Assembly (NCBI RefSeq): GCF_907165205.1
Contig: NC_058196.1
Coordinates: 18,084,501 to 18,148,500, forward strand
Length of the DNA: 64,000 nucleotides
Direction: 5' to 3'
DNA from: Coccinella septempunctata
Lineage: Eukaryota; Arthropoda; Insecta; Coleoptera; Coccinellidae
Under the pieces are notes generated by a model that saw nothing but the letters and a program-made list of their open reading frames with translations, had not been told where the DNA came from and searched no databases. The translations under genes were made by a program, and so were the position numbers. Within the stretch, counting starts at the first letter, position 1; each line of letters begins with the position of its first letter. Shown piece by piece: positions 22,260 through 32,467 of this stretch.

Positions 22260-23340
22260 GCTCGTTGAATTTTTCATAATGTGAATTTCATTTAAGTATA
22301 TACTCGCATTACTCGATTACTCCTTTTTTGCATATCGATTAAGGAGTTATTCGCCGTATTATAACGTCTTTGGGTCGATTTATTCCAAAGAAAAAAACTT
22401 ACTTTTTACTTCACATGTAGGTTCTTGCCAGAAACGGGCACATACAATGTCACCGGAATGATAAAAAATTATAATTATTCTATGGATTCCACATATTGGG
22501 TTAGATCGACGTTGATGGATTTTATATCTGCGTAATTGAAAGAACAAAATTCAATTCGATGAAGATAAAATTCAAATTCTACACGCCGGTTAGTGTCCTG
22601 TATTTCAAAGACTCTTCCACTTCCATTCGTATTTTGTAACGAAATTTTATTTCTGAGATAAAGAAAATATTGTTAGTGATTTTCTTTCTATTCCTTGGAA
22701 GCTTTTCAATTACAGAACTGAGCTGTTGTACACAGATTTCCACTGTTAATAGATACAACCAATTTTTTTCCAAACATTCAACAGAATGTTTGTTCTTTTT
22801 CATGAAAATAATTTTTTCGAAAACTTTGACTTTAGAGCAATGAACCAAGGGAATCTTCTTTGTGTAAAATTAATTGGTGCTTTATAATTCGCTGTTTTTC
22901 CAGCGGCGTTAAAATCAGTTGACAAAACATTTCGAAACCTTGGAATCTCCAAATATTTCGAATAGGGTGCAGAAAAAAGCTATTAACATTGAACATCTGT
23001 GTAATTCATATCAGTTTCTAAGATATTGAAAAAAACTGGAAAAAAACCGAGGAAAAAAATGGACAGAAAAAATGTTTCTTTCTCATGAGTAATCTACAGT
23101 ATTACGTTGTGAAAATTATTAAGGAACACCCTGACAGAGCGAATTTTCAGCTTGTGCATATATTGAAAAATAACACTAAGCAACAAAATAATGCTTTGTT
23201 CTACCAACATATGTTCTTATAAACTTGCTAGCTAAGGTATACACGGACGGTGAATAAAAAGTCAAGAGTTAGCGCTCGTTTTTTTGTTGATAGATATTCA
23301 TGATTTTGAACAACAAAAATTAATATCAACAAATTATAAC
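22260..23340. other. Intergenic, nothing recognised
   Basis: AT-rich DNA downstream of the PRR11-like gene; no supported coding sequence or RNA. Confidence 0.45.
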
Positions 23341-23359
23341 ATTTATGATGACGTTGTAG

Positions 23360-23660
23360 GTCCCTGCTTAGATTTTTTGGCCTTTCTGGTGTAGGACGAC
23401 TTCGGTGTTACTCTAAACATGGACTTACAGAATAACGCGATATCTTGATGAAAACGCTCACCGTGCTCGCCTATTTGGAAAAAAATTGAGATGTGTTTGA
23501 GAAAAGTGTGTTTTCAAAGACATTTTGTATTCCATTTCTTGATAAGCTTGTAACACCGTTTCGACGAACTTGATAAACTGCGGAGAATTATGATTACCGA
23601 GAAAACTTTTTGTCACTGTACAATCAGGCTTTTTTTTTCTCAAGTTTCGAGGAAATTCTG
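23360..23660 (-). pseudogene. Relic of the same transposon protein as at 35949
   Basis: The minus strand reads FIKFVETVLQAYQEMEYKMS, then LKTHFSQTHLNFFPN. After a frameshift it reads GEHGERFHQDIAL. This matches the C-terminal block of the protein at 35949-36662 (NMSIKVHYLHSHLDRFPENL...EEQG and FHQDIKTM). It is clearly non-functional. Confidence 0.65.
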
Positions 23661-24108
23661 GTGAATTTGATCATGTTAGCAAAATCTTTTTTGATGAATA
23701 GTATCCTCAATCTCACGTTTACTATGTTGCCACAACACCCATCGTTCTGAAGAACAAAGCGAAATAATCACAGCGTCAAGAGTTGAATTTTGTCCATAAG
23801 AGATGCTTTATTTCTTGAGATTTTTTGAACATCCAGGTTTGTTCGAAGTTCAAAACAGCCATATAAAAAATTTGCATTTTTTCAATTAGCGTAAAAAAGC
23901 AATTCCTGGAATATCTTAACGAATGAAACGACTGTGCGTGGGTTATTAAACAGGGCGATTCAGAACTCGAGGCGAAAAATTGATTGCTATTCTTGATAAA
24001 AAAAATATAAAATTTTTGGATATTACCTTGTTTCCGAGATATAAGTGTTAAAAATTTCTGCATGTCATCAATTTCAAACTTTAATAGCTGATAAAAATAC
24101 AGAAAAAA

Positions 24109-24725
24109 TTAAATCAAATGTTCAAAAAAGCCACCATTAGCATCGATACATGCTTGACAACGCAGAATAAGGGAATTGTACACTAATTGCATGTTTTGCC
24201 TATTCTGAGTGTATTCGACTGCATTAATAATTCGTTCCATTAATTGTTCTTCATCATTTATTTCCACTGCGTAAACTTGTTGTTACAAATGTCGCCATAC
24301 AAAATAATCCAAAGGATTCAAATCAGGTCTCGCTGGCCATAGCACCTGACCACGCCGACCATTGAAATTTTGGTTTAACTAGGCGACAACATTTCGTCCA
24401 ACATGCGGTGGTGCTCCATCGCTGTGCTGATACCACATACGATTGTATACCAAATCTACTGGAAAATTTAGCAAATTATCGAGATTGTTTTCAAAAAACT
24501 GCAAGTACGCATCGGCATTCAAATGATCAGGCAGAAGTTGGATTGGTAGTAATTTTTTGTCAAAGACTCCGCCCCATACATTAATGGAGAATCTTTGTTG
24601 AAAACCTCTTCTTTTAAAAGCGTGAGGATTTTTTAGAGACCATACATGTTCATTATGGTAGTTATTTATGCCATCTTGAGTAAAAGTAGCTTCGTCCGAC
24701 CAAAGCGTCTCCCTTAAGAAATTTC
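24109..24725 (-). pseudogene. Tc1/mariner-superfamily transposase, dead
   Basis: Reading from 24725 downward: LWSDEATFTQDGINNYHNEH, FSINVWGGVFDKKLLPIQL, YQHSDGAPPHVGRNV, WPARPDLNPLDYFVW and a C-terminal RIINAVEYTQ...CIDANGGFFEHLI stop. The three catalytic acidic positions are visible as SDEA, SDGAPPH and PDLNPLD. Two in-frame stops (after NVVA and after WRHL) kill it. The N-terminal DNA-binding half is not seen. The neighbouring CAGGGCGATTCAGAACTCGA near 23955 may be a terminus. Confidence 0.88.
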
Positions 24726-25277
24726 ATGCTGCTGAAGAAGCCATTGACAAAAGGGGAGTCAAGGGCGATCCTAGACTGATTTTGTGGGAGGGGGGGGGGT
24801 AGTAATTGAAAGAACAATTGAAAATTCTAATTAAGACTTCAAATATCACCCTGTAATTATCTCTAGGTAGCATTTGCAGACCCATATTTTTTTCTTAAAA
24901 TTGTACAAGGAATCTCTCGTTCTCATTTCATTATAATGTTGTTGTTTTTTTTGATTTTCATATAAAAAATTTAAAAAATCGAATTCGTTATGGGCTCTGG
25001 GGGGGGGGGTAATTACTCCCATATCTATGATCTGCATAAGCGTAAATGTCAAATATTGACTCGATTTATATCAAACCTTGGAAACGAAAAAAAATAAAAA
25101 ATATTCCAGTAATTGTTTTTTCGAGCTAAGTAATTGTGGATGATAATTTCTGAAGTATGGCTGTTAAAATTTTTAAACTTCTATCAAACCTTCGCGTCTG
25201 AAGGAACGTTCTGAGAAATAGAACCTTCTTTCCATGGAGGAAAACAATTTTGATTTTCTTCAAGACTTTTAAGGATG

Positions 25278-25925
25278 TACATGGTGAGTCTTTGGCAGTA
25301 GATTCTTTGAAGTCAAAAGAAACACTTTTATCCTTTACCTTTTTTTTAGATGCGGCCTAGATGAAAACTATAAAAAGATATAGCCATTTCATAACGAGCT
25401 ATGCCACCACTAGCTATTACACTAGACAGTTGTCTAGTGATCCACAGTTGTGGATCTTTTAAACAGAGTTGCATTTAGCTAAGGTACTCAGTTTTTCGAA
25501 TTTAACAGATATTTTTCATTTTTGATTATCAAATTACACGAAAACGGCGCATTATGCGAGAAATATGAAGAATACTCTATTTCCCAGAATGGTCAAATAC
25601 CCATTAGTTCAATCTACTTTTAAGAGTTGGGTACTTTAAATTACTGGTCTTTTATGTGATGTAATAGTCATAAGGACCTGGAAGACTTGGGTGGAATATT
25701 GTGTTCAGAGAAGATCAATCAATACAATGAAAAACTATATTCCGAAAATAATTCCATTGGATAAAATCGTTTGAGAGATACTGCTCAAAATTTCATTTGC
25801 AACAGCCCGTATATTTTTTTCCGATCCGAATTGTACAAAATGGTATGCGATAAATTGTTTCTTTGGAAATCAGGAATCTTCCGTTGCAATATAGGTATGT
25901 GCAAGCAAAAGACTCACCCTGTCTA
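25278..25925. mobile_element. Foldback-type element 3, related to 41899-42476
   Basis: Left end ATGGTGAGTCTTTGGCAGTAG and right end CAAAAGACTCACCCTGT. The inside matches the 41899 copy in places (AAAAAGAT.AGCCATTT, then GCTATGCCAC). The left terminus has lost the canonical ACAGGG. Confidence 0.65.
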
Positions 25926-26879
25926 ATTATAAATGCTCCCTTATAGTGCCTAAAACCATGAGATGAGTCATGTCCACTCGAGGGATCCACTAAACTTTTT
26001 TGACATTCGAGTTAGGAGATCATCTTCCGCAAGTTATATATTCAAAAACGTTTTGATAAATTGGGGTTACTAAATATTCGTAAAATGATTGTTAGTTGTC
26101 ATCTAGATTGACCAAATATGTTTACCACTAGTCGAAAAAAGTTTCGGTTTTTTTACTGTCTTAAAAAGCCTCAAAAAAATAAAATTGTACTGAATAATAG
26201 TAGTCGCGGAATTTGAAAGTTATTTTTCTACTATTATGCACTGTTAATAGAAGGAATACGATCAATTACCAACTTAATAATATTTTTATTTGCATAAAAA
26301 TGTAGCAATCTAGCTGAAAATTGATCGAGGTCCTAATGTTGATTGAAACAAGAGTTAGCGTTTCGGAAACGTTATAACGAGTGGCGTTTTCCTATACCAG
26401 AAACCAATAGGCGCATTTCCACCCAGAAAAGCTATTTTACTGCGTACTTTTATGTGTTATTTGGAAAACTAGAGAATGGTTCTCCCTTATTGCCCATCAG
26501 GTTTCGATCATCGGAAAATTCAATAAAAAAGTAGATAGTTGGTGTAGTATAGTTAATTCAAGAAAATTAATATAAGTGAATGAAGATTATTATAATATAC
26601 AGAAAAATTATTATTTTTTTTAGAGAAAAACTGTTTTTAAAGAAATAATATAATATATATAGGAACAGATTTTATTGCAGTTGAGGTTTGTTTGAACTAA
26701 GATTTTTCTGCATACAGTGATATTAACTGCTCGTCAAAAGTAAAGTATATTGAAACTATTTCTCAGGTTAAATTGATAAGATGTCACAGAAATTATGTAA
26801 TCACATCACCAAAAATATAGAAGTACACATAAAAATTTTCGAAAAACCGAAATTTTTAGTATTTCTCAAATTCACCGTC

Positions 26880-27360
26880 AATGCAAAGAATGCCCTCGAT
26901 ATGCATCAGGGAAACTACTTGGCATCTTCTCCGTAAGTTGAAAGCAATGTTAGATGTGGAATACTTTTGTTGTAGTAATCACCTGGTGGGTCTATGTGGC
27001 AGCGCATTATCATCCAGAATAACGAAAAATTTCGCAAACAGCTGTGTGAAATTGTGGGACTACTCCCTTGATCTTCATCAATATATTATAATTATGTCTG
27101 ATAGTTCGTGGTTCTTGGAAGTATTAATAAATCCGTTCTACCATCGACACAACGAAACAAACTCCCCAAACCATAATAATTGTGCCTCCTCACTTCTTCG
27201 TATATGATTGAACGTATCCACACTCGTTATCTTGCACCATCAGAAGAACGGCCACAGCTGGACTCGTCAGTAAAGAGTACGTCATTCATTTCGCCAGTGT
27301 ACCTGTTCCACTGCCCACTCTTATGTTTGAGCTTGTGCTCGCGAGTGACTGCAACTAATT
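26880..27360 (-). pseudogene. Tc1-like transposase relic
   Basis: The minus strand reads REHKLKHKSGQWNRYTGEMN, DVLFTDES, then after shifts LLWFGEF and FVILDDNALPHRP. These are the first and second catalytic blocks of Tc1-type transposases (FTDES; MDDNAxPHR). Multiple stops and frameshifts show it is dead. Confidence 0.75.
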
Positions 27361-27389
27361 AGTCTTAAACAACGTCCCGATACTAGACT

Positions 27390-27797
27390 GCCATATATCT
27401 TAAAAACGTTTGAACATAGAAAAAATTGCTAGGTACAAAATTTGTAGAAAATGTTATGCTCTACAACTTTTATACTGAATGCGAAAAAGATTTGAAGCCC
27501 AGGGGGGGAGATAATTCAAAAAAACTGATTTTTGTGATCTTTATGGCCAATTTTTATTGTTTCGGCTTGCTAAAACTGTCAGATTATATTTTCTCCGTTA
27601 TTCTTGAATCATTAGCTTCAAAATAAGAAAAAACGCCACCGCGTTTTTTTTTACTATTCTGACAGCCTGTCCTAGACAATTCCCCCTATATACAGATCTA
27701 ATTTTTGGTAGAGGTATGTCCAAGGTATGTCCCCTTGTATTAATCTGACACGCTCGGCTAAATCCCGAATTTCCCTCTTCGGCTCCCCAACTACTAT
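27390..27797 (-). mobile_element. TGTCAGATTAA-family element, truncated copy 2
   Basis: Ends at 27793 with CGGCTCCCCAACTA, the family terminus, preceded by CCCGAATTTCCCTCTTC and TTAATCTGACACGCTCGGC. The 27390-27640 part is the inverse of 42930-43170. The other terminus is missing. Confidence 0.75.
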
Positions 27798-28490
27798 GAT
27801 TGTAGGTGCTCCTTAATTTTTTGTTATTTTTGCGTCGGTGGAAATTCCCTGGGATATCAGAACCAGTTCAGAATTGCACCTCGAACGTAGCTATTAAAAT
27901 GTACATGAACAAAATATGATCAAAATTGATAAAAAATTCCACGTTGAACCAGAAAATGTGTCTATAATGCTTATGTCTCTGAAAAAATATGAAGATGATA
28001 CAGAAAATATGCATCTTCGGAAAACATCAGTATCCTTAACCTTTGACGAGCAGTTTATTTTACTGATCTTGATGAGTAATTCTTAACCAAATCTGCATTT
28101 AATGGAAGTTTTTTATAATGATATTATATATTCATATTGAAATATTACATAAATATGTATCTGTGTTGACTTTGAATTTACATTTATTGTGATATAATTT
28201 ATTCCACATATTTATACTTCATTTCTTAGAGCATTATATCATAGAATATATAAATAAATACCTAATTGCTTATATATAGTGTATAATTTATCCTAAAAAC
28301 TGGTTTTATTTTGCATATAAATTGTAGATATCATGATTCAAGATTTGAAAGCGTCTGGATTTATCCGTTGTCTTTTATTTATAAAGATTTTTGCAGGCCA
28401 AATATGTACGGGTTCGATCTCTCTGTCTTATGCTGCTAAGCTTTTTCTGCATTCGTCATTTGTAATTTATAGGGAAAAAGCATCTTCTAA

Positions 28491-28560
28491 TGAAGATGCC
28501 ATTGTGATAGCGAAACACGTGTCGTGGTTTAAAAACTCAGTTGGTGAAAATCGTACATTT
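28491..28560. repeat. GATAGCGAAACACGTG repeat, copy 1
   Basis: GAAGATGCCATTGTGATAGC, GAAACACGTGTCGTGG and AAAACTCA recur almost identically at 50644-50745, 56741-56820 and 59751-59830. No known function. Confidence 0.7.
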
Positions 28561-28990
28561 CTAGAAACATTGCTCTACAACTTCATGTTATAAGAGTTTT
28601 CCAGATCTATAGCTAAGAATAAGTGAATTTATTTTCGAGCTGGCCTGTACAAAGAAATGCCAAAAAATCTCAAAAGGCGAAAATCTTTGAAGGAAAATAT
28701 TTACCTTCATAAACCAAACGCAAAATTGCATGGAGATGCGCACTAGTATTACCCTTTAGTCAATTTTGCATTTAATGTAGTTTTTTTGTATTTTAGTGTG
28801 TCTTAATAAACCGTTTTTAGCGATACTTACTATACTATACTATTATTATTTTTTTGTGTATATACAGGGTAGTCCAGATCGTAACCAAGAAATTTTAACC
28901 AGGTATTCTACATAAAAAATAAGCCCTAGTTTGTCATATAAACATATGTCGAGAAATGTTTCCTCTCCGGGATAAGGGGTGTTGAAATTA

Positions 28991-29687
28991 TAGAAAAAAA
29001 AATGTTTTGTATTAATAACTTTCACACTGTTTGAAATATTTTTATGAAATTTGAGACATAGGTTTTGAGCGTCAAGGAGCACTTTCTGCATAATATCATT
29101 CCTTTTCTACCAGTGGCGTCCGTACTGCAGCGAGACTGAATATTTTCAGATAAAAAAATGATGTGCCACATGTTTTTCTGACAATAAAATTTTTTATTTA
29201 AATCCTTATTTAATTTGGAGCAAATTCGGTCACTTGACTTCTTGCTGTACGAGGCACTGTTTCCGGTTAAAAAAATAAAACACATTCTCATGCATGAATA
29301 AATCGCCAAAATTTGATATGGTAGGTACCTAATAATAATAAGACTATTTTTGCTATATCAAATTTTGGCGATTTTTTCATGCATGAGAATGTGTTTTATT
29401 TTTTTAACCGGAAACGGTGCCTCAAACAGCAAAAAGTCAAGAGACCGAATTTGCTCCAAATTGAATAAGGATTTAAATATTAATTTTTGTTGTCAGAAAA
29501 ACCAGTGGCGTATCATTTTTTTATCTGAAAATATTCAGTCTCGCTGCAGTACGGACGCCACTGGTAGAATAAAAAAGAAATGATATTATGCAAAAAGTAC
29601 TCCTTGACGCTCAAAACCTATGTCTCAAATTTTATAAAAATATATCAAGCAGTGTGAAAGTTATATAAAAAGCATTTTTTTTCTATA
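28991..29687. repeat. Long inverted repeat, ~330-bp arms, 34-bp spacer
   Basis: The left arm (28991-29319) and right arm (29354-29687) are close reverse complements over their full length, with few mismatches. Both arms contain GAATGTGTTTTATTTTTTTA in opposite orientation and the CGGACGCCACTGGTAG block. A TACAGGGTAGTCCAGA terminus lies just outside at 28862, so this is probably a foldback transposon. Transcripts through it would fold into a long hairpin. Confidence 0.9.
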
Positions 29688-29689
29688 TC

Positions 29690-30660
29690 ACAATCTCCCA
29701 CCATTTCTTGCAACCTTCTGTAAAAAATGCTACTCTTTTTGTCAATGTGCAGTCATCTTTACGCTTTTTTGTTCTCAAGATATAGTAAATCTTATCCAAA
29801 AACTGTAATGTATTAAATTTCATTCGAATTTGCCAAATATTGAAAAAACTGTCGTAAATTTACTGGATTTTGGAGGCCTTGTTAACAAGCGTGAGCGTCT
29901 TCGGAGCTTATACGCGCTTGTTATGTGCCTGCTTAGATTTAAAAAAAAATCGGATGTTTGCGTATCTGCAAAAGTTGCGGCGCTTCTAAATCCTCAGTTG
30001 AAGCCAGTGTTATAAATCTACTTCTGATCTGCTTTCAATGTGGATCTACATTTTATATTATCACCACTTAAAAAGGCAAATGTAGGTCTAAGAAGGATTT
30101 ACCTGCATCTTGTTGAGGACAATGCATTTTAGGACGTAAGTTGATGGAAAATGAATTTTTCTTCTGAAATATATCAATTTTGAATCCGGACATCCTGTAT
30201 ATCCAAACAACAAAGTGATAGTTACATAACATTTGAAAAAATTCTGTTTTTTCTTATGTTGTTGTTGGGGCTTCTAGAGACATAGGACTCTATATCATTA
30301 ATACAGCGGTAGCTACGCCTCTGGTTTCAGAATAAAGAGTTCGTTAATGAATGGACTATCATGATTTGATAGGAAAATCATGTTCTTCAAGTTCAAAATT
30401 ACATAATCGATTGGAAAAGGGTCGTTATGTATCTGCCGATAATGCCATATGAAAAAGTTTATGAGAGTTTTTGTGCTAACTCACTCCCTTTCAATTCAAA
30501 ATGTTTCATGAAATCCGTTTTTGTGATCATTGAAACAAAACTATGGGCACTTTAACAATTAGAAGAGTAAATAGAAGGTGCACGTGATATTTATATCATG
30601 CGCTGTGGTGCTTGAATCAATTGGTAATAGTTGAACCTATTTATTTTGTGGATATCAAAT
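29690..30660. other. Intergenic, nothing recognised
   Basis: No coding sequence supported; a possible decayed transposon terminus TCCGGACATCCTGTATA lies near 30185. Confidence 0.4.
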
Positions 30661-30661
30661 G

Positions 30662-30667
30662 TTTATT
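30662..30667 (-). terminator. Poly(A) signal of ATP synthase subunit e
   Basis: AATAAA on the minus strand, 67 bases after the stop codon. Confidence 0.65.
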
Positions 30668-30734
30668 GTAACACATTAAACTATTTGGAACACTTATTTA
30701 GACTTCATTTTCTACTGGTATTGAACTGAGTACT

Positions 30735-30941
30735 TCAAGCGACTGCCTTGGGATTCATAAGGGCCTCTAATTCTTTCATTTCTTTCTCCTGTCGTGCCTT
30801 ATTCTCAATAAGCAATTGAGCCTCCCTAGCTTCTCTATGTTGTTCTTCGATTTCCCTGAGCCGGGCTTCCTTTTTAGAGAACCTTCTTTGATGGAAAGCT
30901 CCATAAACAACACCAACAGAAAGTAAGCTCCATCTTGCAAA
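30735..30941 (-). CDS. ATP synthase subunit e, exon 2
   Basis: Begins FARWSLLSVGVVYG after an ATTTTTCAG acceptor and runs 68 codons to TGA at 30735-30737. Confidence 0.93.
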   Translation of the reverse strand, partial: FARWSLLSVGVVYGAFHQRRFSKKEARLREIEEQHREAREAQLLIENKARQEKEMKELEALMNPKAVA

Positions 30942-31116
30942 CTGAAAAATTACTCGTGCTAATCCAACAATGAAAAATGATAATGTTATACAATAAACGT
31001 TGAAAGTAGAAATAGAATGTTCTCATGCCCATCACAATTACATAATCAAGTTAACCCATTTTGAGTTTTCGTACCTTGATTAATGGAGCTACCTGAACTG
31101 GTGGTGGAAGGGACAT
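30735..31116 (-). CDS. ATP synthase subunit e, mitochondrial
   Basis: Two exons on the minus strand (31075-31116 and 30735-30941) give a complete 82-residue protein. It begins MSLPPPVQVAPLIKFARWSL, then LLSVGVVYGAFHQRRFSKKE and a long charged helix ending NPKAVA. Subunit e is a small F-o membrane subunit of the mitochondrial ATP synthase that sits at the dimer interface and shapes cristae. The features fit: N-terminal segment, one membrane helix (~18-34) with a GxxxG-like SVGVVYG, then a charged helix facing the intermembrane space, and a total near the usual ~70-90 residues. No cleavable targeting signal is seen, as normal for this subunit. The intron (30942-31074) is GTAC...TTTTTCAG, phase 0. 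It is divergent from the acyltransferase gene starting at 32318. Confidence 0.93.
31075..31116 (-). CDS. ATP synthase subunit e, exon 1
   Basis: Fourteen codons, ATG at 31114-31116, donor GT at 31074-31073. Encodes MSLPPPVQVAPLIK. Confidence 0.92.
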
Positions 31117-31380
31117 AATTCACGTTTTGAAAATTTTCAATATTTTCAAATTGGGGGCTCTCAGCACCTTGGTTTGTGATAAATTTTTAAGTGAAGATTG
31201 CAAGTCCTTCACAGATTCTCTGTCATAGACAAACGTAACAAGTTAGGTTAATCCAGAGACAACCTGTCTCCGGGTTAATCATTTGATTTTGACACATGAA
31301 AGAATAATCTATGATGGGGATATGCTTCGTTAAATTATATTACAGGCCAACCTGATTTCAAATTACTTTTGCAAAAGATC

Positions 31381-31864
31381 ATTCTGAGTAGGGATGGCTG
31401 ATCCAAACAATTTCATGGATCAGTTCCGACCTGATCCGGTCCAGAGATATAACTAGTCCAAAGATCAGTTCCAGTCCAGTTTCTAGTCCGGACATATTGA
31501 AATTGGCTAGTCTATTCCAAAACTCTAACGTCAGTTGTCTACTCCGCGATCCAATTCATAATCCGACAATCCGAACTCGAACAAGTCGAACAACTAGTCG
31601 GCTGGTCCATTCTCTGTCTCGAGTCCTCCAGTCCGTAACTCCAGAATCTGTTTTCGTTGCTCGTTCTCGACTCGATTCAAATCAAAGTAGAGCGTACGCG
31701 TACAGCGATACAGCGAACTGACACTGGGGGTCGCGATCCGAACCGAATGGACTGGTACTCGTACCTGATTAAATTGTCAGTAAGGATCAGTTCCATTAGT
31801 CCGACCAGCCGGACCTGTTCCAAAGTATCAGTTCCGCGTACGCTTAGCCATCCCTAATTCTGAG
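31381..31864. mobile_element. hAT MITE in the shared upstream region
   Basis: Exact 8-bp duplications ATTCTGAG (31381-31388 and 31857-31864) flank a 468-bp element with perfect ends TAGGGATGGCT and AGCCATCCCTA. The inside holds many GATCAGTTCCRGTCC-like words in both directions and no transposase. It lies between the divergent ATP synthase e and acyltransferase genes, about 270 bp from the former's start codon. Confidence 0.93.
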
Positions 31865-32317
31865 TTTGCGAAGATTCGCGTAATAGGAAAGATTAACCTC
31901 CTCTTTGGGTCTTTGGTTTTGGTATTAATCTTTCTCACAAACATTATTGTCGAAATATTCTATGCGTAACTGATTCACTCATCTTCTGTGGCGTAGCATG
32001 TAACCTATAAATCTGACAGATGCGTCAACATTCTTAACAACAGACAGCGATCTTCTAATAGTTCTATCAGCTAGGCAACTAAATCTCTTCGAATTGTTCA
32101 GTGTTAAATTCTTAATTTTGCCGATGAAAAGACAGATAACGATTTGTTCAATTGAAATTATTTATTTCAAGATAAGATATATCGCCAAGTAATTCACAGA
32201 TAAGTGCACTCGGCTTTTGAAATTCGAACACACTTTAGAAAGTGGAAAACTTCGAAACGTTTCCGCTAGTGATGTGTTGTATTTTTCGGTGAAATTTGGC
32301 CCAGAAAGACTAAGGAA

Positions 32318-32467
32318 ATGTGGATCCTTTCAACCCTTTCCTTTTTAGTTTCAGTATTAATCACTCCTTTCTTAACGACTTTGTTGTGTATAATATTTTT
32401 AGCAGCAATTGGGAAGTCGATTGGGGTGAGGAGATTATATGTTAGGATACTGCTTATGATATTTGAG
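32318..32467 (+). CDS. Gpat4: GPAT exon 1
   Basis: Fifty codons from ATG 32318 (context AAGGAAATGTGG), donor GTAAGT at 32468. One or two hydrophobic segments (residues ~3-32) followed by the conserved RRLYVRILLMIFE. It is separated from exon 2 by 23.2 kb, but the protein match on both sides supports one gene. Confidence 0.85.

Noticed and set aside
24783..25016. Runs of G (about ten bases) near 24785 and 25001
   Set aside because: Simple low-complexity runs; no G-quadruplex-type multiple tracts.
28333..28593. 86-residue plus-strand frame with hydrophobic stretches
   Set aside because: Its second half is translated from the GATAGCGAAACACGTG repeat; no supported gene.
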